From Chondrilla cf. caribensis (Eukaryota; Porifera; Demospongiae; Chondrillida; Chondrillidae), in NCBI GenBank assembly GCA_964020155.1, contig OZ026549.1:3337133-3401132 (forward strand): a stretch of 64,000 nucleotides of DNA, read 5' to 3'. Shown one piece after another: positions 43,989 to 64,000 of the stretch. The translations under genes and the position numbers were made by a program. Numbering within the stretch: position 1 is the first letter of the stretch; each line of letters starts with the position of its first letter. The notes beneath the pieces were generated by a model that was given only the letters and a program-made list of their open reading frames with translations, was not told the origin of the DNA and made no database searches.

Positions 43989-45476
43989 AAGAGCATTACC
44001 GGTACCGTAGATCCAAGATGATTCGCCGCAGTATATGTATCCATACTCGAACGAGCTGACCTTCGCCATTTTGGCACTTTAATGGCTTCATTGTTGATTT
44101 CAATTACAGTACTTGTACGTTTTGTGGCTAATTTCAATTATTGAATACCGAAAAACATGGCGCTCTCCAATATATCTGTGCATGATTGCTAGTGGTTTGA
44201 TTATTCATATATGAACTGTGCTTCAGTATTTGGTCCATGTGTTCAAGTCGGGGACGGAAGTTTTAGTTAGCGGTGCACGTAAGTCAGGAACAGAATCGAA
44301 GTTGAGTCAGCGGTGCGCGAAAGTAAGGAAACGGGTGCGTATTCTTCAGTTATCGCATTAGTAAGCATATTTTCAAGCACCGCGGTGCGTAAAAGTCAGC
44401 AACCCCAAAAGCTCCATCGCAGCTTATCTTCCGAATAATGTGTCCAGAATACTTCATAAGCCGTAAGGCGCTCACTGTAGAGAGATCTTGTGCCGAATTT
44501 TCGCTTGACCGGCGAAATCTCGAAGAAACCCACTGAAAAACTCGTTAAATTTATACGAGTAATAGTTACTATGTGTTGTTTTCCTTTAGTGTATTGATTT
44601 TGGAACGTATGTACGTTTTGTGTAGTGTATATAGGGATCGCAATGAAAAAAATGAACAGAACGAATTGTTTCGAAAACTGGCACAGAGATAGACCATACC
44701 GAGAGGTTTCCAATGATGTCCGTTTTATCTAGTTTGTTTCAAGTGAAGAGTGGTCAGGGCTGAAAAAAAACATTTTTCCGGTATATTCCCGTATTAAAGG
44801 CTTCCGTGCCGACGAAAGAGAGGCGTAACTAGTATTACAAGATAGAGCTGAAACAGGCATCTCATAGACCATCATACAGTGTATGAATAGTTATAGAAAT
44901 CCCCATACAGACCCGATGGCACGGCGGTCAATGGGAAAGGGAACCTGACGGTGGGGGGATAAATTATCGTCATTCCATTTAAATGACGATCTCGGAGATC
45001 TTCGTAGCTCTATTAAGTTGGGTAGTACCTAAGTTATCAACCATCCAAAATTCGGAGAGTTAGATGTAGTAACACCACCAAAGCCGACCGTAAAATTTCA
45101 CTCGCAGCTACATTATAACTGGCGTGTTCAATAAGTTCCTTGATTACCAACTGATACAACATTATGTGCAATGAAATGGAATCAGAATAGCTACAAAAAG
45201 TGATCCACATAGGTAGAAGCCTATATCTGCAATATTGGATGAGTTTATTCGCAATTTCCTACTTGCAGTAAATTCTTAATGATTGTGCAATAAATTGGCA
45301 ACTTGGATGAATTAAAATGGCAGAACTCAAGCATACATAAACGCAAAGGTGGCTAATAATAGCACGAAAGTGGAGCTAAAAGTTTGGTAAGCACAAGTAT
45401 ATGTAAATAATATTTATCTGTTGAACGCAACAATGTAGGGAACACGTTTTATTGACATGCATGGCTATTCATGAGG

Positions 45477-48400
45477 CTAATGAGTCTTGAGATGTCCCAT
45501 AACAGAGTCTACAGCCAAGTCAAAATAACAGGGCTCATCTTCATCTTTATAGGCTACTTCATACTCATTGGTTTTTTCATCATAAGCTAGTACATGTCCG
45601 GTATACCATTTTCCTTGTGTTGTTTTATCTGAAAACCTGTGCATGATTTCTTTCCCTACAAGGCCTCCGCTGGTAACAGATTGAAAATGTTTAAGCATTG
45701 TTTTAGGATCTGGTACTGGATAATTGTCCAGCATGGACTTAAAGGACTGTATGAGTTGTGATAGAGGTATCTTCTTACCTCCCTTAGTAAAATAGAATTT
45801 GATGGGTTTATCAAACAGCATTTGCCTTACTTTAAGCTGTGTTTTGAGTATTTCCAGCTTCATCCCATCCTTTTTACTCTTCGATATTTGATTGCTCTTC
45901 TCTATTCTATCAGATATAATCTCAAAAGAAGTTGAGTCTACAAGGGCCATAATATGTGCAAGATCTGTTTTAAGCTGTTGTTGTTTCTCATCCTTGTATT
46001 CCTTCTTTTGCATTGCTGTTCGTAGTGCTGCTTGCCGTTCTCCCTTAACTGCTTCAACATGCTGTTTGTAAGAGTCTTTGACATCTGCTTTCCTTTTCAC
46101 TGCCATTTGAACAATCTCATCTTGCTTGTTTGATGGTATATTATCAAACCACTCCATTGTTTTGTTCTTTTTTGCTTCAATAAGATTTCTCTTAGTCAAT
46201 TGACAAACATTGGGCATTGCAGTCTGCAACCAATCATTTAAGCCTAAGATTGATTCGCAAATGTCATTTGTTGGTTTGATTCCTCTAAATATGTTTGCGA
46301 CATGTTCTGGTGGACTCCAGTATCTCCCTGATGGTAGATAATCTTTTGCATAGACTTTCAATTTGTTTCTCATTGATGCTGCTCCTTTTGCTAGTTTCTC
46401 CAACACCAAAGTGTCATATGTGGGATCCGTAACAAACAATCTTTGATAGACAAATAGATTTTTTGGCTTGATTCGATGATTCAGGTTTGATTTGGCATCA
46501 TAAAGTCTACGTTCTGTCTTGTATACTTGCATTTTAACATCAAAAGCTATAGTAGGATCATCTGTCAAATGCTCAAGAAAGCCACTCAGTTCAAGGTAAT
46601 GTATTGTCATGTCGAGTGCATTTTTGTTCAACTCCTCTGACTTTGCCAGTGTTACTAAATCTGCATATACATGTACAAACATGAGACCTTCTGCTTTTAA
46701 GTTTGCCCTTGCATGTGAATCTTTCAATTTTGTGAGTACTTCTCTTTCTAATTTGTTCTTGGCAAACGTCAATAAGTATTTTTGTGCTGCATCACCCAAA
46801 AAAAGGACTTTGGCTGCATTGGAAGCAGTTACAAAATACCTGCTTCCTACCTGCCTTTCCAATGTGACTTTCATACATTTTTCATAGTAATCACTATTAT
46901 CTCTGTCAGATGTAGTCTGAACAGCAAGGAAATCTTGAAAAGATGTTGACCCCACCCCATACTCAGGGACACCTTTAGTTCCAAACAATTTACAGAATTC
47001 ATGTACTAATGTATCTGTTTCAGAATATTTTCTGTTAGTAGATTCCAATTTGTCAAACTCACTCCCTTCTAAGAAAGCTTTCCGGAGATTCACACCAAGA
47101 TGCATCGCACAAAAATTACTGATTAGATCCTTGCCGAGATCTGAAATTGTTTCTCCAAACTTTTCTCGATCCTGTTTTTTCAATTTTACTACAATATCAT
47201 TGAATTTTTTCTGTGTTGCAGCACTGTCTGATGTTGTTGAAGCAACAATTGACCAATTAATTGAATCTGCATTTGGAAGCTCAAGTGCCTTTGCAATTGC
47301 TCTAAGTTTATCCAATTCTTCAGATATGTCTCTGGCAATTGCCTCTGCAGATCCATTTGGTAATTCATTGACTGACAAAACCATTCCATTCACAGCTGTA
47401 GCTCCTACTTTTCGTTGTTGTAATGTTGTACCATCAGAATTGATATGCATTATCTTTTCTCCCTTTCCAGTTAGTTTCACAGCTTTATGTACGCTATTCA
47501 CTGTTGTTAATTCTTCTCTTCTCATATAGAGTGCACAAGAATGTTGTGGAAGACAAATTTTACTTACATCTACCTTTGGTATCAAGTGATGAAGAACTGT
47601 TTTGATTGTGTATGCTATCTTCCCAGGTGGTAAATTAGCGGACAGTAAACTGTAGTAAAGTTTCCGTACAGCAGATGAGTATGTTTTCCCTTGCTTTGTT
47701 TCATAACAAAAGCCCATCATAGACACATCTTCTGTTTTATCAGTAGTACACTCTAAAATTGGTTGTTGATTTGCAACCTCTCCAATTTCATCACTTATGT
47801 CCTGTACTAAGCCAAGCATATCTGGTTTACTTAATATCTTCTGCAATTCCTCCTCCCACATCAATATTTCCTGATACAAATCTTCATTTGTGTTGTTCAA
47901 TTTCTCAAGTTTTCTTTCATATGATTGCTTCATCTTATCCATTTTCTTGGTAAGGTCGCTTAAGCCTTTTTCTGCAATGGCTGTATTTTGTTCTGAAACT
48001 GCCAATTTTTTCTTTAGTTCAAGTACATCATGATCTAGTTCAGGCATTCTTTCCTCAGAATGTACTGTATGTGTTTTTGATTTGAGATCATACTGGACAG
48101 TTGCAGTGCTATTAAATTCACAACACCTTTGAACCTGTTGATCGATATACCTAAAAGCATTAAAAGGAAGAAATTGTCTTTGTCGAAGGTATGGATCAAT
48201 GGCATTATAAAACCTTCCTATAGCCGTTATACCGGCATCACAGGAGTATTTCCAGTGTGTTAAAAACTTGTGTAGTTCCTTGTAGAACTTTAATGTTGGT
48301 TTCTTCACAAAAGCTAATACTGGCAGTTCTTCTTGAGCTCTGGTGAATGCTATTTTAAGAGTCCCAAGACAGTACCCTTCCTTCTCAACCTCTTTTGGTA

Positions 48401-49135
48401 ATACAAGTTCATCTTTGACAGCTATCAAATAAATTGATAATGTACATGTCATATACTAAAGGTGTATTAAAATATTTTTAATTGTAAGCACTAACCATGT
48501 TTAGTGGCCTTCATTTTCCACTTTTTACTTAAGTACATGTCCAATTTTTCCCCTTTGAGCTGTCTGTGACCATTCTGCACTGGTGCAGCAATTCGCTCCA
48601 CCGCTTGAAGGAGCCGATATGTACGGGTTGGGATATCAGTATGAGGGAAAGTGGACTGGAATTTCCACAATAGTATGTCACCAATGTAAGTACCATTCTT
48701 CCTTGCCTCTACCTTTGCCTCACCTAGCATTGTAATTATATCTCTGTATGTAGGAGTCTGTGTACCTAATACAGTGGATTAGATATCTGTGATCCCTCAA
48801 TATGCTGTGTGCATAAAATTTAATTAGTATAATTACAAATTTATTCCATTATGTTGATACTACATAATGATATTATGCTAAGTACAAATAATAGTGTAAT
48901 TATTCTAACCTTGGTTGTTCGATTTTGTGCTTCTCAAAACTGGACCAGGGTTGCGTTCTACACAGCCTAGCACAAGCAACATAGCTATGATGGATAGCAC
49001 TGATAGCGTGGTGCCTGATACCTGAGTTCTTCCTATAGTCTGGTTCTTTCGAGTGCATACAGCTCTGCAAGAATTCATCCAGTATCCTATGACTGCTCTC
49101 CATTGCACTAATTCGATCATCGCTTTCACAAACAC
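45477..49135 (-). CDS. Putative DDE transposase with coiled coil and Tudor-like C-terminus
   Basis: Three exons on my model: 49135 (first ATG used) to 48906, 48765-48492 and 48421-45477, joined by GT-AG introns with phase-1 junctions (KATKH then AVKDELVLPK). The big ORF (991 codons from an intronic ATG, numbered here) has a coiled coil at about 140-205. The RNase H-like region has D340 (HINSDGTTLQQRK), D409 (STTSDSAATQKK), a CAMH motif at 448-451 (FCAMHLGVNLRKAF) and E733 (PTNDICESILGLNDW). A Lys-rich helix follows at ~790-850. The C-terminal ~60 residues (GKWYTGHVLAYDEKTNEYEV, AYKDEDE) look Tudor/agenet-like. D-D-E plus CxxH recalls hAT/KDZ-type transposases, but I cannot name the family. 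Exon 1 ends in a hydrophobic stretch and a 2A-like motif. No frameshifts are seen. Confidence 0.72.
48938..48964 (-). other. 2A-like motif GCVERNPGP in exon 1
   Basis: In the minus-strand ORF 49135-48906 the sequence AMLLVLGCVERNPGP precedes VLRSTK. The 2A ribosome-skipping consensus is D-V/I-E-x-N-P-G-P after a Gly and a hydrophobic run. Here all but the Asp (Cys here) are kept. The motif falls before the exon 1 to exon 2 junction of the transposase gene. Activity is inferred and uncertain. Confidence 0.5.
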
Positions 49136-49979
49136 AATTCGAAATCGCTTTGGCCAACAACTGCAAGCTTTCTAAATTCGCGCCAATAATCACGTGACAA
49201 GTTATTTGTACGGTCGGAACATAGATAATACTATGGTCAGAGTAAGATTTGAACCGTAGTGCAATAACAACTTATGACTTAATTCGATCTTTCTTGTTGA
49301 AAATTTTACAGTATTGTTAACGTAAATAAGGTGCAATCACAAAATAATTTGACGCTTTCCAAGTGTAGCCTAAACAGTTCGTGAGATAGCTAGGCGGATT
49401 TGGTGGTGTAACAATTGCTATCTTACCGAATTTTGGATGGTTGATAACTTAGGTACTACCCAACCTAATAGAGCTACGAAGATCTCCGAGATCGTCATTT
49501 AAATGGAATGACGATAATTTATCCCCCCACCGTCAGGTTCCCTTTCCCATTGACCGCCGTGCCATCGGGTCTGTATGGGGATTTCTATAACTATTCATAC
49601 ACTGTATGATGGTCTATGAGATGCCTGTTTCGGCTCTATCTTGTAATACCAGTTACGCCTCTCTTTCGTCGGCACGGAAGCCTTTAATACGGGAATATAC
49701 CGGAAAAAATGTTTTTTTTAGCCCCGACCTCTCTTCACTTGAAACAAACTAGATAAAACGGACATCATTGGAAACCTCTCGGTATGGTCTATCTCTGTGC
49801 CAGTTTTCGAAACAATTCGTTCTGTTCATTTTTTTTCATTGCGATCCCTAGTGTATACTGCTAATGTAACGATATAAATCGTTAATCCTGACTGCGCATT
49901 GCATCCGTCAGCCATTTTGCTCCGTTTCGCTCCGGTTACGTTTACCACCCTCCCTTTTATACGCGACCTCTACGTTTAA

Positions 49980-50460
49980 TGATGTGCACCCTTAATGGAA
50001 TTCATTAACTCAGTCAATTCAAATCACTTACTACGTTTTTGACAAATCACATCATTCATCAAAATTCCATGACAAGGTACTATATTATGCACCATACCAT
50101 AGTGAAGACACAGTTTGGAATCGAGTTACATTGGAGTAGGTAAATGAAGGCGGCCTGGTGGATTTTGCTCAGCAGCTGATCATTAATATTACAAACAACA
50201 AGTTATTTGATGCTGGTTAGAACTACAGAGTATTATATTCCACTGGTCCATGTAAATCACTCCCACATTCACCCCCATAGAGGGAATATATTATAGCTCC
50301 AAGTTCAACCGTTGCTAATGGAGATACACCAGTGGACGTATTCTTTGTTATCATGATGTATGTCATGTGATAGTTGTGCCACCTATCATCTGAGTACATG
50401 AGAAATAGATATTGCATGGAAAGGTAGGTCAATATACTGTACCAATTATTTATGAAGGAT
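49980..50460 (+). pseudogene. Relic 5' end, copy in B-C spacer
   Basis: GGAATTCATTAACTCAGTCA near 49998, ATGAAGGCGGCCTGGTGGAT near 50143 with an early stop (MKAAWWILLSS then TGA), and a donor-like GGTTAGAACTACA. The vWA-start block follows: TAGCTCCAAGTTCAACCGTT and GGAGATACACCAGTGGACGT. It is the same arrangement as 9480-9920 and 12050-12540. Confidence 0.75.
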
Positions 50461-50661
50461 TTGTTCATACAGTATAATACATACATAATAATATTATTAT
50501 TACTGCTAGGTGGTTTTACCTTAAATAAATTATATAACGTGTAGAGTAACATTTGAGGTTGAATTGAGCCACAACAGGTATTTTACATTGAAATTGTAGT
50601 TCGTCTTATCAATTTTATTATCAGTTTTATTTTTATGCTATGGATGTAATTGCTGACCTTT

Positions 50662-50818
50662 CAGTTTGCATCCTCTTGACATGTTCTTGTGATATTTCCA
50701 TTGAGAACATATCCTGTGTCACATGTATAGACTGCTGTACACTTGTAGTTTGTTCCATGCACCTGATGTGTCCACAGCTCCATTGGTAAACATTGGTAGA
50801 TTACAACAATTAGTAACC
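50662..50818 (-). pseudogene. Inverted relic gamma CCP exon
   Basis: The minus strand reads NLPMFTNGAVDTSG, and after a 4 bp insertion continues in another frame with the gamma-type CTAVYTC and a run ending in QEDAN. It is clearly a gamma exon (closest to NCGNLPMITNGAV) lying antisense between genes B and C. Confidence 0.8.
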
Positions 50819-51317
50819 ATGTAAGTAATAATGCAAAGTATGATCAAAGGTATCAATCGAATAGTGCTGGCAATGAAATTGGTACAGCACAGGTCAGACA
50901 TGTAAAACACTGAATTTTTTGATATTTTGATAATTTGATATCATTTTCATTTCCACTTCCAGTATGTAATGTTTGATATATTATGTTATATATCATACAT
51001 ATTATGTGTTACTACACCTAACTGCAACAGTGAATATGTATTGCAATCCATGATTTATATTACGCGAAGCAAAATGGCCGATTTCAAAACACCAAGAATC
51101 TATATTATAGACATTGGGCTAGAGTTTGAGAGGAACAGCTTTGATGAATGCAATTATAACTTCAGCGAAGGTTCTTGTAAGCCTAAAAAGACGTCCGAGT
51201 AATTCCAGTGAAAGGTCGGCTATATAACATAGGAATTTAACATAGGAATTTAACATCCACATTAACTTATACAAATATCTAATGGGATATGCATTTAGTT
51301 ACCAGAACAAGCTGGAG

Positions 51318-51381
51318 CAGTTCAATTCCACATGATTACTCAATGTAGCCATCTTCAATGGTATCAAGTACATCACAGCTT
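51318..51381 (-). pseudogene. Inverted relic beta CCP exon
   Basis: The minus strand matches the start of beta exons (CTGTGATGTACTTGATACCA, then TTGAAGATGGCTACATTGA) before diverging. On the minus strand it precedes the inverted gamma relic, so the beta-gamma order is kept and a whole segment was inverted. Confidence 0.75.
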
Positions 51382-51489
51382 CTTTGCAGAGAACGAGATA
51401 ATTGGATAGGACATACATTCCCACACATCGATTGTTACCATGGTATTGATGGCAATTAAAATGAAATGTGATATATCTGCTTTTCATCT

Positions 51490-51660
51490 ACAACGGATAG
51501 CTATATATTCAACACCTGATCAATTGAGATGGGAACCTGGTAGCAGACAGAAAGTTGGGCGTGAGAAGAATTTCAAGTGAATAGTGTTAAGGTGGGTTGT
51601 CATGAAACATGCTCTAAATTGATTAGGTGGTGAATAGTTATAGTTAATACCTTTCATGTT
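51490..51660 (-). repeat. Spacer repeat, inverted copy
   Basis: TATATTCAACACCTGATCAA, then AGTTGGGCGTGAGAAGAATT and GAAACATGCTCTAAATTGAT are the reverse complement of blocks at 11440-11575, 14050-14160 and 15090-15200. Confidence 0.8.
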
Positions 51661-51889
51661 TGAATTTGCATGACTACACTCATAATTTGTTACAGAGGAG
51701 CAAAAATGGCAAATTACGTATAATGTAGAGTAGCCTTCAGGTCACTAGTGATGTACCTTATCCAACATATACCTCTTGTGTACATTAACATAAACACTAT
51801 AGTATTTTCATACGTATAGTACATAATTCGTATGTGCTTTTGTACTTTACATAGTATAGTACATCATTTATCAACATTTAAGGATTGTA

Positions 51890-52060
51890 TGTATAATCCA
51901 CCATACCACAGAGAAGACACAGTTTCAAATCTAGTGGAAATGGTATATATGGCAAATGAAGGTGGCCTGGTGGATTCAATCAATCAGTACATCCACAACC
52001 AACAAGAAATTGTCACTGATAAGGAACAGTAATTCCATGTACCATATATACCACTTTTAC
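51890..52060 (+). pseudogene. Relic signal-peptide exon before gene C
   Basis: ATGAAGGTGGCCTGGTGGAT near 51957, then CACAACCAACAAGAAATTG and CACTGATAAGG. It is the counterpart of the relic at 17344 before gene B. Confidence 0.7.
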
Positions 52061-52271
52061 ATTCATAGGACCAGTTCAACTGTTGCCAATGGTTTTACAC
52101 TAGTGACTGTTGGAATTCCTTACTCAGTTGATTACAATTGGTCACTACAATCACAACATACCACATCATTTTTCAACATTCCATGACAGGGCTTATATGT
52201 ATAAAATACACCATACCGTAGGTAAGACACAGTTGGGAATCTCATATATAGAGCTACATTGGTGTAGCCAA

Positions 52272-62304
<10,033 letters not shown>

Positions 62305-62645
62305 TAGCACGTTTACTAATATTTATGTGTGTGTATAGTGTATTGAAAGTGTATTCTTATCATTACTCCAGTGATTGCTAATTGAAAGAAACTTACATAA
62401 GAATATTGTATAACATTACAGTAGTACATAATAATAACTATTATATACGTAGTTATCATAGTTCTAAAGCAGTACAATATACTAATTATAATTAATGATG
62501 GATTTGTGATATACAGTAATACTATCGCATGATGATTTTATATATACTACTGTTTAATAAATACTGGCAGAGAAATAATTCACAATAAATGTACAAGACA
62601 TGAGAATTTCTAGGCTTAGTTGATCCTTCGCTAAAGTGATCATGT
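62305..62645. other. 3' flank of gene C
   Basis: Nearly identical to 40059-40410 downstream of gene B, ending at GATCATGTTCATCAAA, after which the two copies differ. No polyadenylation site was assigned. Confidence 0.7.
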
Positions 62646-62654
62646 TCATCAAAT

Positions 62655-64000
62655 ATCGTTGCACTCAAACTCTGCTTTGGGGGGATTCAAAGAAGGCAGC
62701 ACAGCCCACAGAGGCTGTAGACAATGTATGGCTACACCAGAGGACTTCTCAAGTAAAGTAAGTGTTATAGTACACAAACATACCACCAAAAGTGCATTCT
62801 ATTTCAATAAAAAATGCAGTTCTCGGAGAGGGAACTAGACCTGCGAACATTGGACAAGCATGAACACTATTGCACTTTGATAGAGAACAACAACCCAGAC
62901 TGTTCAAAAGAGTATGGTGTCAACTTCAGATCCTGCCTAATGCAGTTCAGGTATGTACGGTACACGAAGTAAAACAGTAAATGTTCTACACTGTAGCTAC
63001 GCCTGTATTTTCGTCTGTACATAACCCGTACGTATTGAAGTAAATGCCCGTACTTATTCCTGTATGTACTTGCTCCCGTACGTATGTACACCTGTACTAT
63101 TTCGTAGGTAGATTCCTTGCAGATCGTTTAATGCCTTAAGTGCTAACTCCAAGGAATTTTCTGTAGTTTTCATAGACCTTGTTTAGTGTATTTGAATACT
63201 TTTCCACAAGTTTGAGCTACGGTACTTTTCCTAGAAAACCATCCAGTCTGTAGTCGGTCGGTCAGTCGGTCAGTCAGCAGTCGGTCAACGGTCGGTCGGT
63301 CGGTCGGTCAGTTGGTCACCGTTAATGAAGACTCATGGTTACATTCTTCTAACACTTCTTCAACATTGAATTCCACATGTATGTACGATACGTACTATAC
63401 TACACAGGTAGTTCGACCTGTACCTTTTCATTTCTACGTACGTACTAGCATCTGTAGGTTATCCGTACTTACAAACGTAGAACACCTGTAGTGCGTTTAC
63501 TTTTTTACTTCGTGTACCATGTGCACGTGGCTGAATTCTGTGTATAATAGCACTGTGGTGACTGGTGCTGTAGTACAGTGTGGGTGACTGGTTCTGAAAA
63601 TGTAAACAAAATCTTGTACAGGTACACAGACATTTGCAGTGGTATGTTGGTGCCTGATGTGATGCACGACATTTTGGAGGGAGTGCTGCAGTATGAGTGC
63701 AAGCATGTGTTGGTACAACTCATTACAGAGAAGCTAATCACCCTAGACGTCCTGAACAGTCGTATCCTGAGATCAGCATAACCCCGAAGATGCATTACCT
63801 TGTGCACATGCCAAGGATTGCCATGAAGTTTGGACCTCTATCCAAGCTGTAGACCATGAGATATGAGGCCAAGCACAAGTATTTCAAGTCCTTGGTATCT
63901 TCGGTGAAGAATTTCATCAACCTACCCTACACCCTTGCAAGTCGCCACCAGCAGCTGGAGGCCACTCAAACAGGATGGACTGATGACAACATCGAAGTTG
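62655..64000 (+). pseudogene. CACTA-like transposase gene, partial (runs off window)
   Basis: Three exons with good splice sites. Up to 62757: ALKLCFGGFKEGSTAHRGCR then QCMATPEDFSSK, donor GTAAGT. Next, 62820-62950: FSERELDLRTLDKHEHYC and SKEYGVNFRSCLMQF, donor GTATGT. From 63622: VPDVMHDILEGVLQYECK, VLVQLITEKLITLDVLN. After a frameshift come KMHYLVHMPRIAMKFGPLSK, a stop, then MRYEAKHKYFKSLV and LASRHQQLEATQTGW. The CRQCMAT...RT...MHDxLEGV...MRYEAKHKYFK string is typical of a metazoan transposase family I associate with CACTA-like or KDZ elements. It is broken by a frameshift and a stop, so not functional as read. Confidence 0.65.
63240..63320. repeat. (GGTC)n-type tetranucleotide tract
   Basis: Repeated GGTCGGTCAGTC units, inside the long intron (62951-63621) of the CACTA-like gene. 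Confidence 0.85.

Larger units (their letters stand above)
41695..44406 (+). mobile_element. Merlin DNA transposon, apparently autonomous
   Basis: Terminal inverted repeats at 41695-41844 and 44257-44406 are 150 bp each and differ at only about two positions by eye. They start GGGGTTGCTGACTTTTACGC. Between them lie a promoter-like region and an intact 303-codon transposase. The target duplication is not clear: flanks share only AAAGC-like bases. A second inverted-repeat element (41879-42619) is nested in its left part. Confidence 0.88.
44632..49850 (-). mobile_element. 5.2 kb transposon with ~424 bp TIRs, superfamily unassigned
   Basis: The long inverted repeats at 44632-45055 and 49426-49850 are almost identical, start TAGGGATCGCAATGAA and are flanked by GTGTATA (44625-44631 and 49851-49857). 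A TAGGG start fits the hAT YARNG consensus, but the target duplication is 7 bp as I read it and the protein lacks a recognisable hAT dimerisation block. The element carries one minus-strand, three-exon gene (45477-49135). It is inserted in the right part of the 41315-49975 composite, beside the Merlin copy. Confidence 0.82.
41315..49975. mobile_element. Composite 8.66 kb insertion between TTAA duplications
   Basis: The outer ends ACGTAGAGGTCGC (41315) and GCGACCTCTACGT (ending 49975) are 13 bp inverted repeats, flanked by TTAA at 41311-41314 and 49976-49979. Joining the flanks with one TTAA gives CATGATCATATTAATGATG, which aligns without a gap to the relic at about 12096-12122 (CATGGTTATGATAATGATA). 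The insertion site is thus seen empty in the same window. The outer element itself is only ~0.7 kb (41315-41694, 44407-44631, 49851-49975) and lacks a transposase. TTAA targets suggest a piggyBac-, Kolobok- or Sola3-type MITE. Two other transposons have jumped into it. Confidence 0.8.

Noticed and set aside
41686..44415. Merlin 8-9 bp target duplication
   Set aside because: Flanks share only AAAGC-like bases and a run of G obscures the left end; not strong enough to claim.
47050..47529. 159-residue plus-strand ORF
   Set aside because: Shadow of the minus-strand transposase ORF.
45477..48452. Host kinesin/myosin-like coiled-coil protein
   Set aside because: The coiled coil is short, and the gene lies inside near-identical 424 bp inverted repeats with a target duplication.
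51005..51035. Plus-strand beta CCP tail (PNCNSEYV)
   Set aside because: Only about ten codons match, and it lies within an otherwise inverted segment; could be chance.

Overview
This is a eukaryotic, AT-rich window with short GT-AG introns. It holds vWA/sushi (CCP) adhesion-type genes and many classes of eukaryotic transposon. The overall look (compact introns, tandem metazoan extracellular-domain genes, Merlin, Penelope-like and LINE-type fragments) best fits an early-branching animal, most likely a demosponge such as Amphimedon. That assignment is inference. No prokaryotic operons, rRNA, tRNA or CRISPR arrays are seen.

The backbone is a head-to-tail array of three paralogous plus-strand genes. 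Gene A (1-5499) is only the 3' end. Gene B (17685-40058, 47 exons by my splice model) and gene C (52272-62304, 26 exons) are complete. Each complete gene encodes a signal peptide, one vWA domain, a run of CCP/sushi modules (one symmetric phase 1-1 exon each), an FN3-like domain split over four exons, a transmembrane helix and a short cytoplasmic tail. B has 40 CCPs and C has 19. The difference is entirely in the number of copies of a three-CCP cassette (alpha-beta-gamma): 10 in B, 3 in C. The last eight CCPs (alpha, beta, delta, epsilon, zeta, eta, theta, iota) and the FN3/TM end are conserved in order in A, B and C.

The two ~12 kb spacers (5.5-17.7 kb and 40.1-52.3 kb) hold decayed copies of the genes' own 5' ends (promoter plus signal-peptide exon plus start of the vWA exon), spacer repeats in both orientations, and an inverted pair of relic CCP exons (50.66-51.38 kb). 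The spacers and introns are also full of mobile DNA: a LINE fragment (0.6-2.6 kb), retroelement tail fragments (6.5-7.3 and 16.7-17.1 kb), a hAT-type element (12.6-13.5 kb), Tc1/mariner/pogo-type TIR elements (14.28-14.91 and 57.42-57.98 kb), Penelope-like copies (20.4-21.8 and 54.6 kb), a Crypton/QRICH1-like relic (31.3-32.2 kb), several hairpin-forming elements with a shared GC-rich core, and a CACTA-like transposase (62.65-64 kb). Because the spacers and introns are themselves duplicated, many insertions can be dated against an uninterrupted paralogous copy in this same window.

The most striking mobile structure is an 8.66 kb composite (41315-49975). It lies between TTAA duplications and contains a Merlin element with an intact transposase, and beside it a 5.2 kb element with ~424 bp terminal inverted repeats. 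The larger element encodes a three-exon, roughly 1,100-residue putative DDE transposase. This has a coiled coil, a candidate D-D-E triad, a Tudor-like C-terminus and a 2A-like motif in its first exon, and I cannot assign it to a named superfamily.
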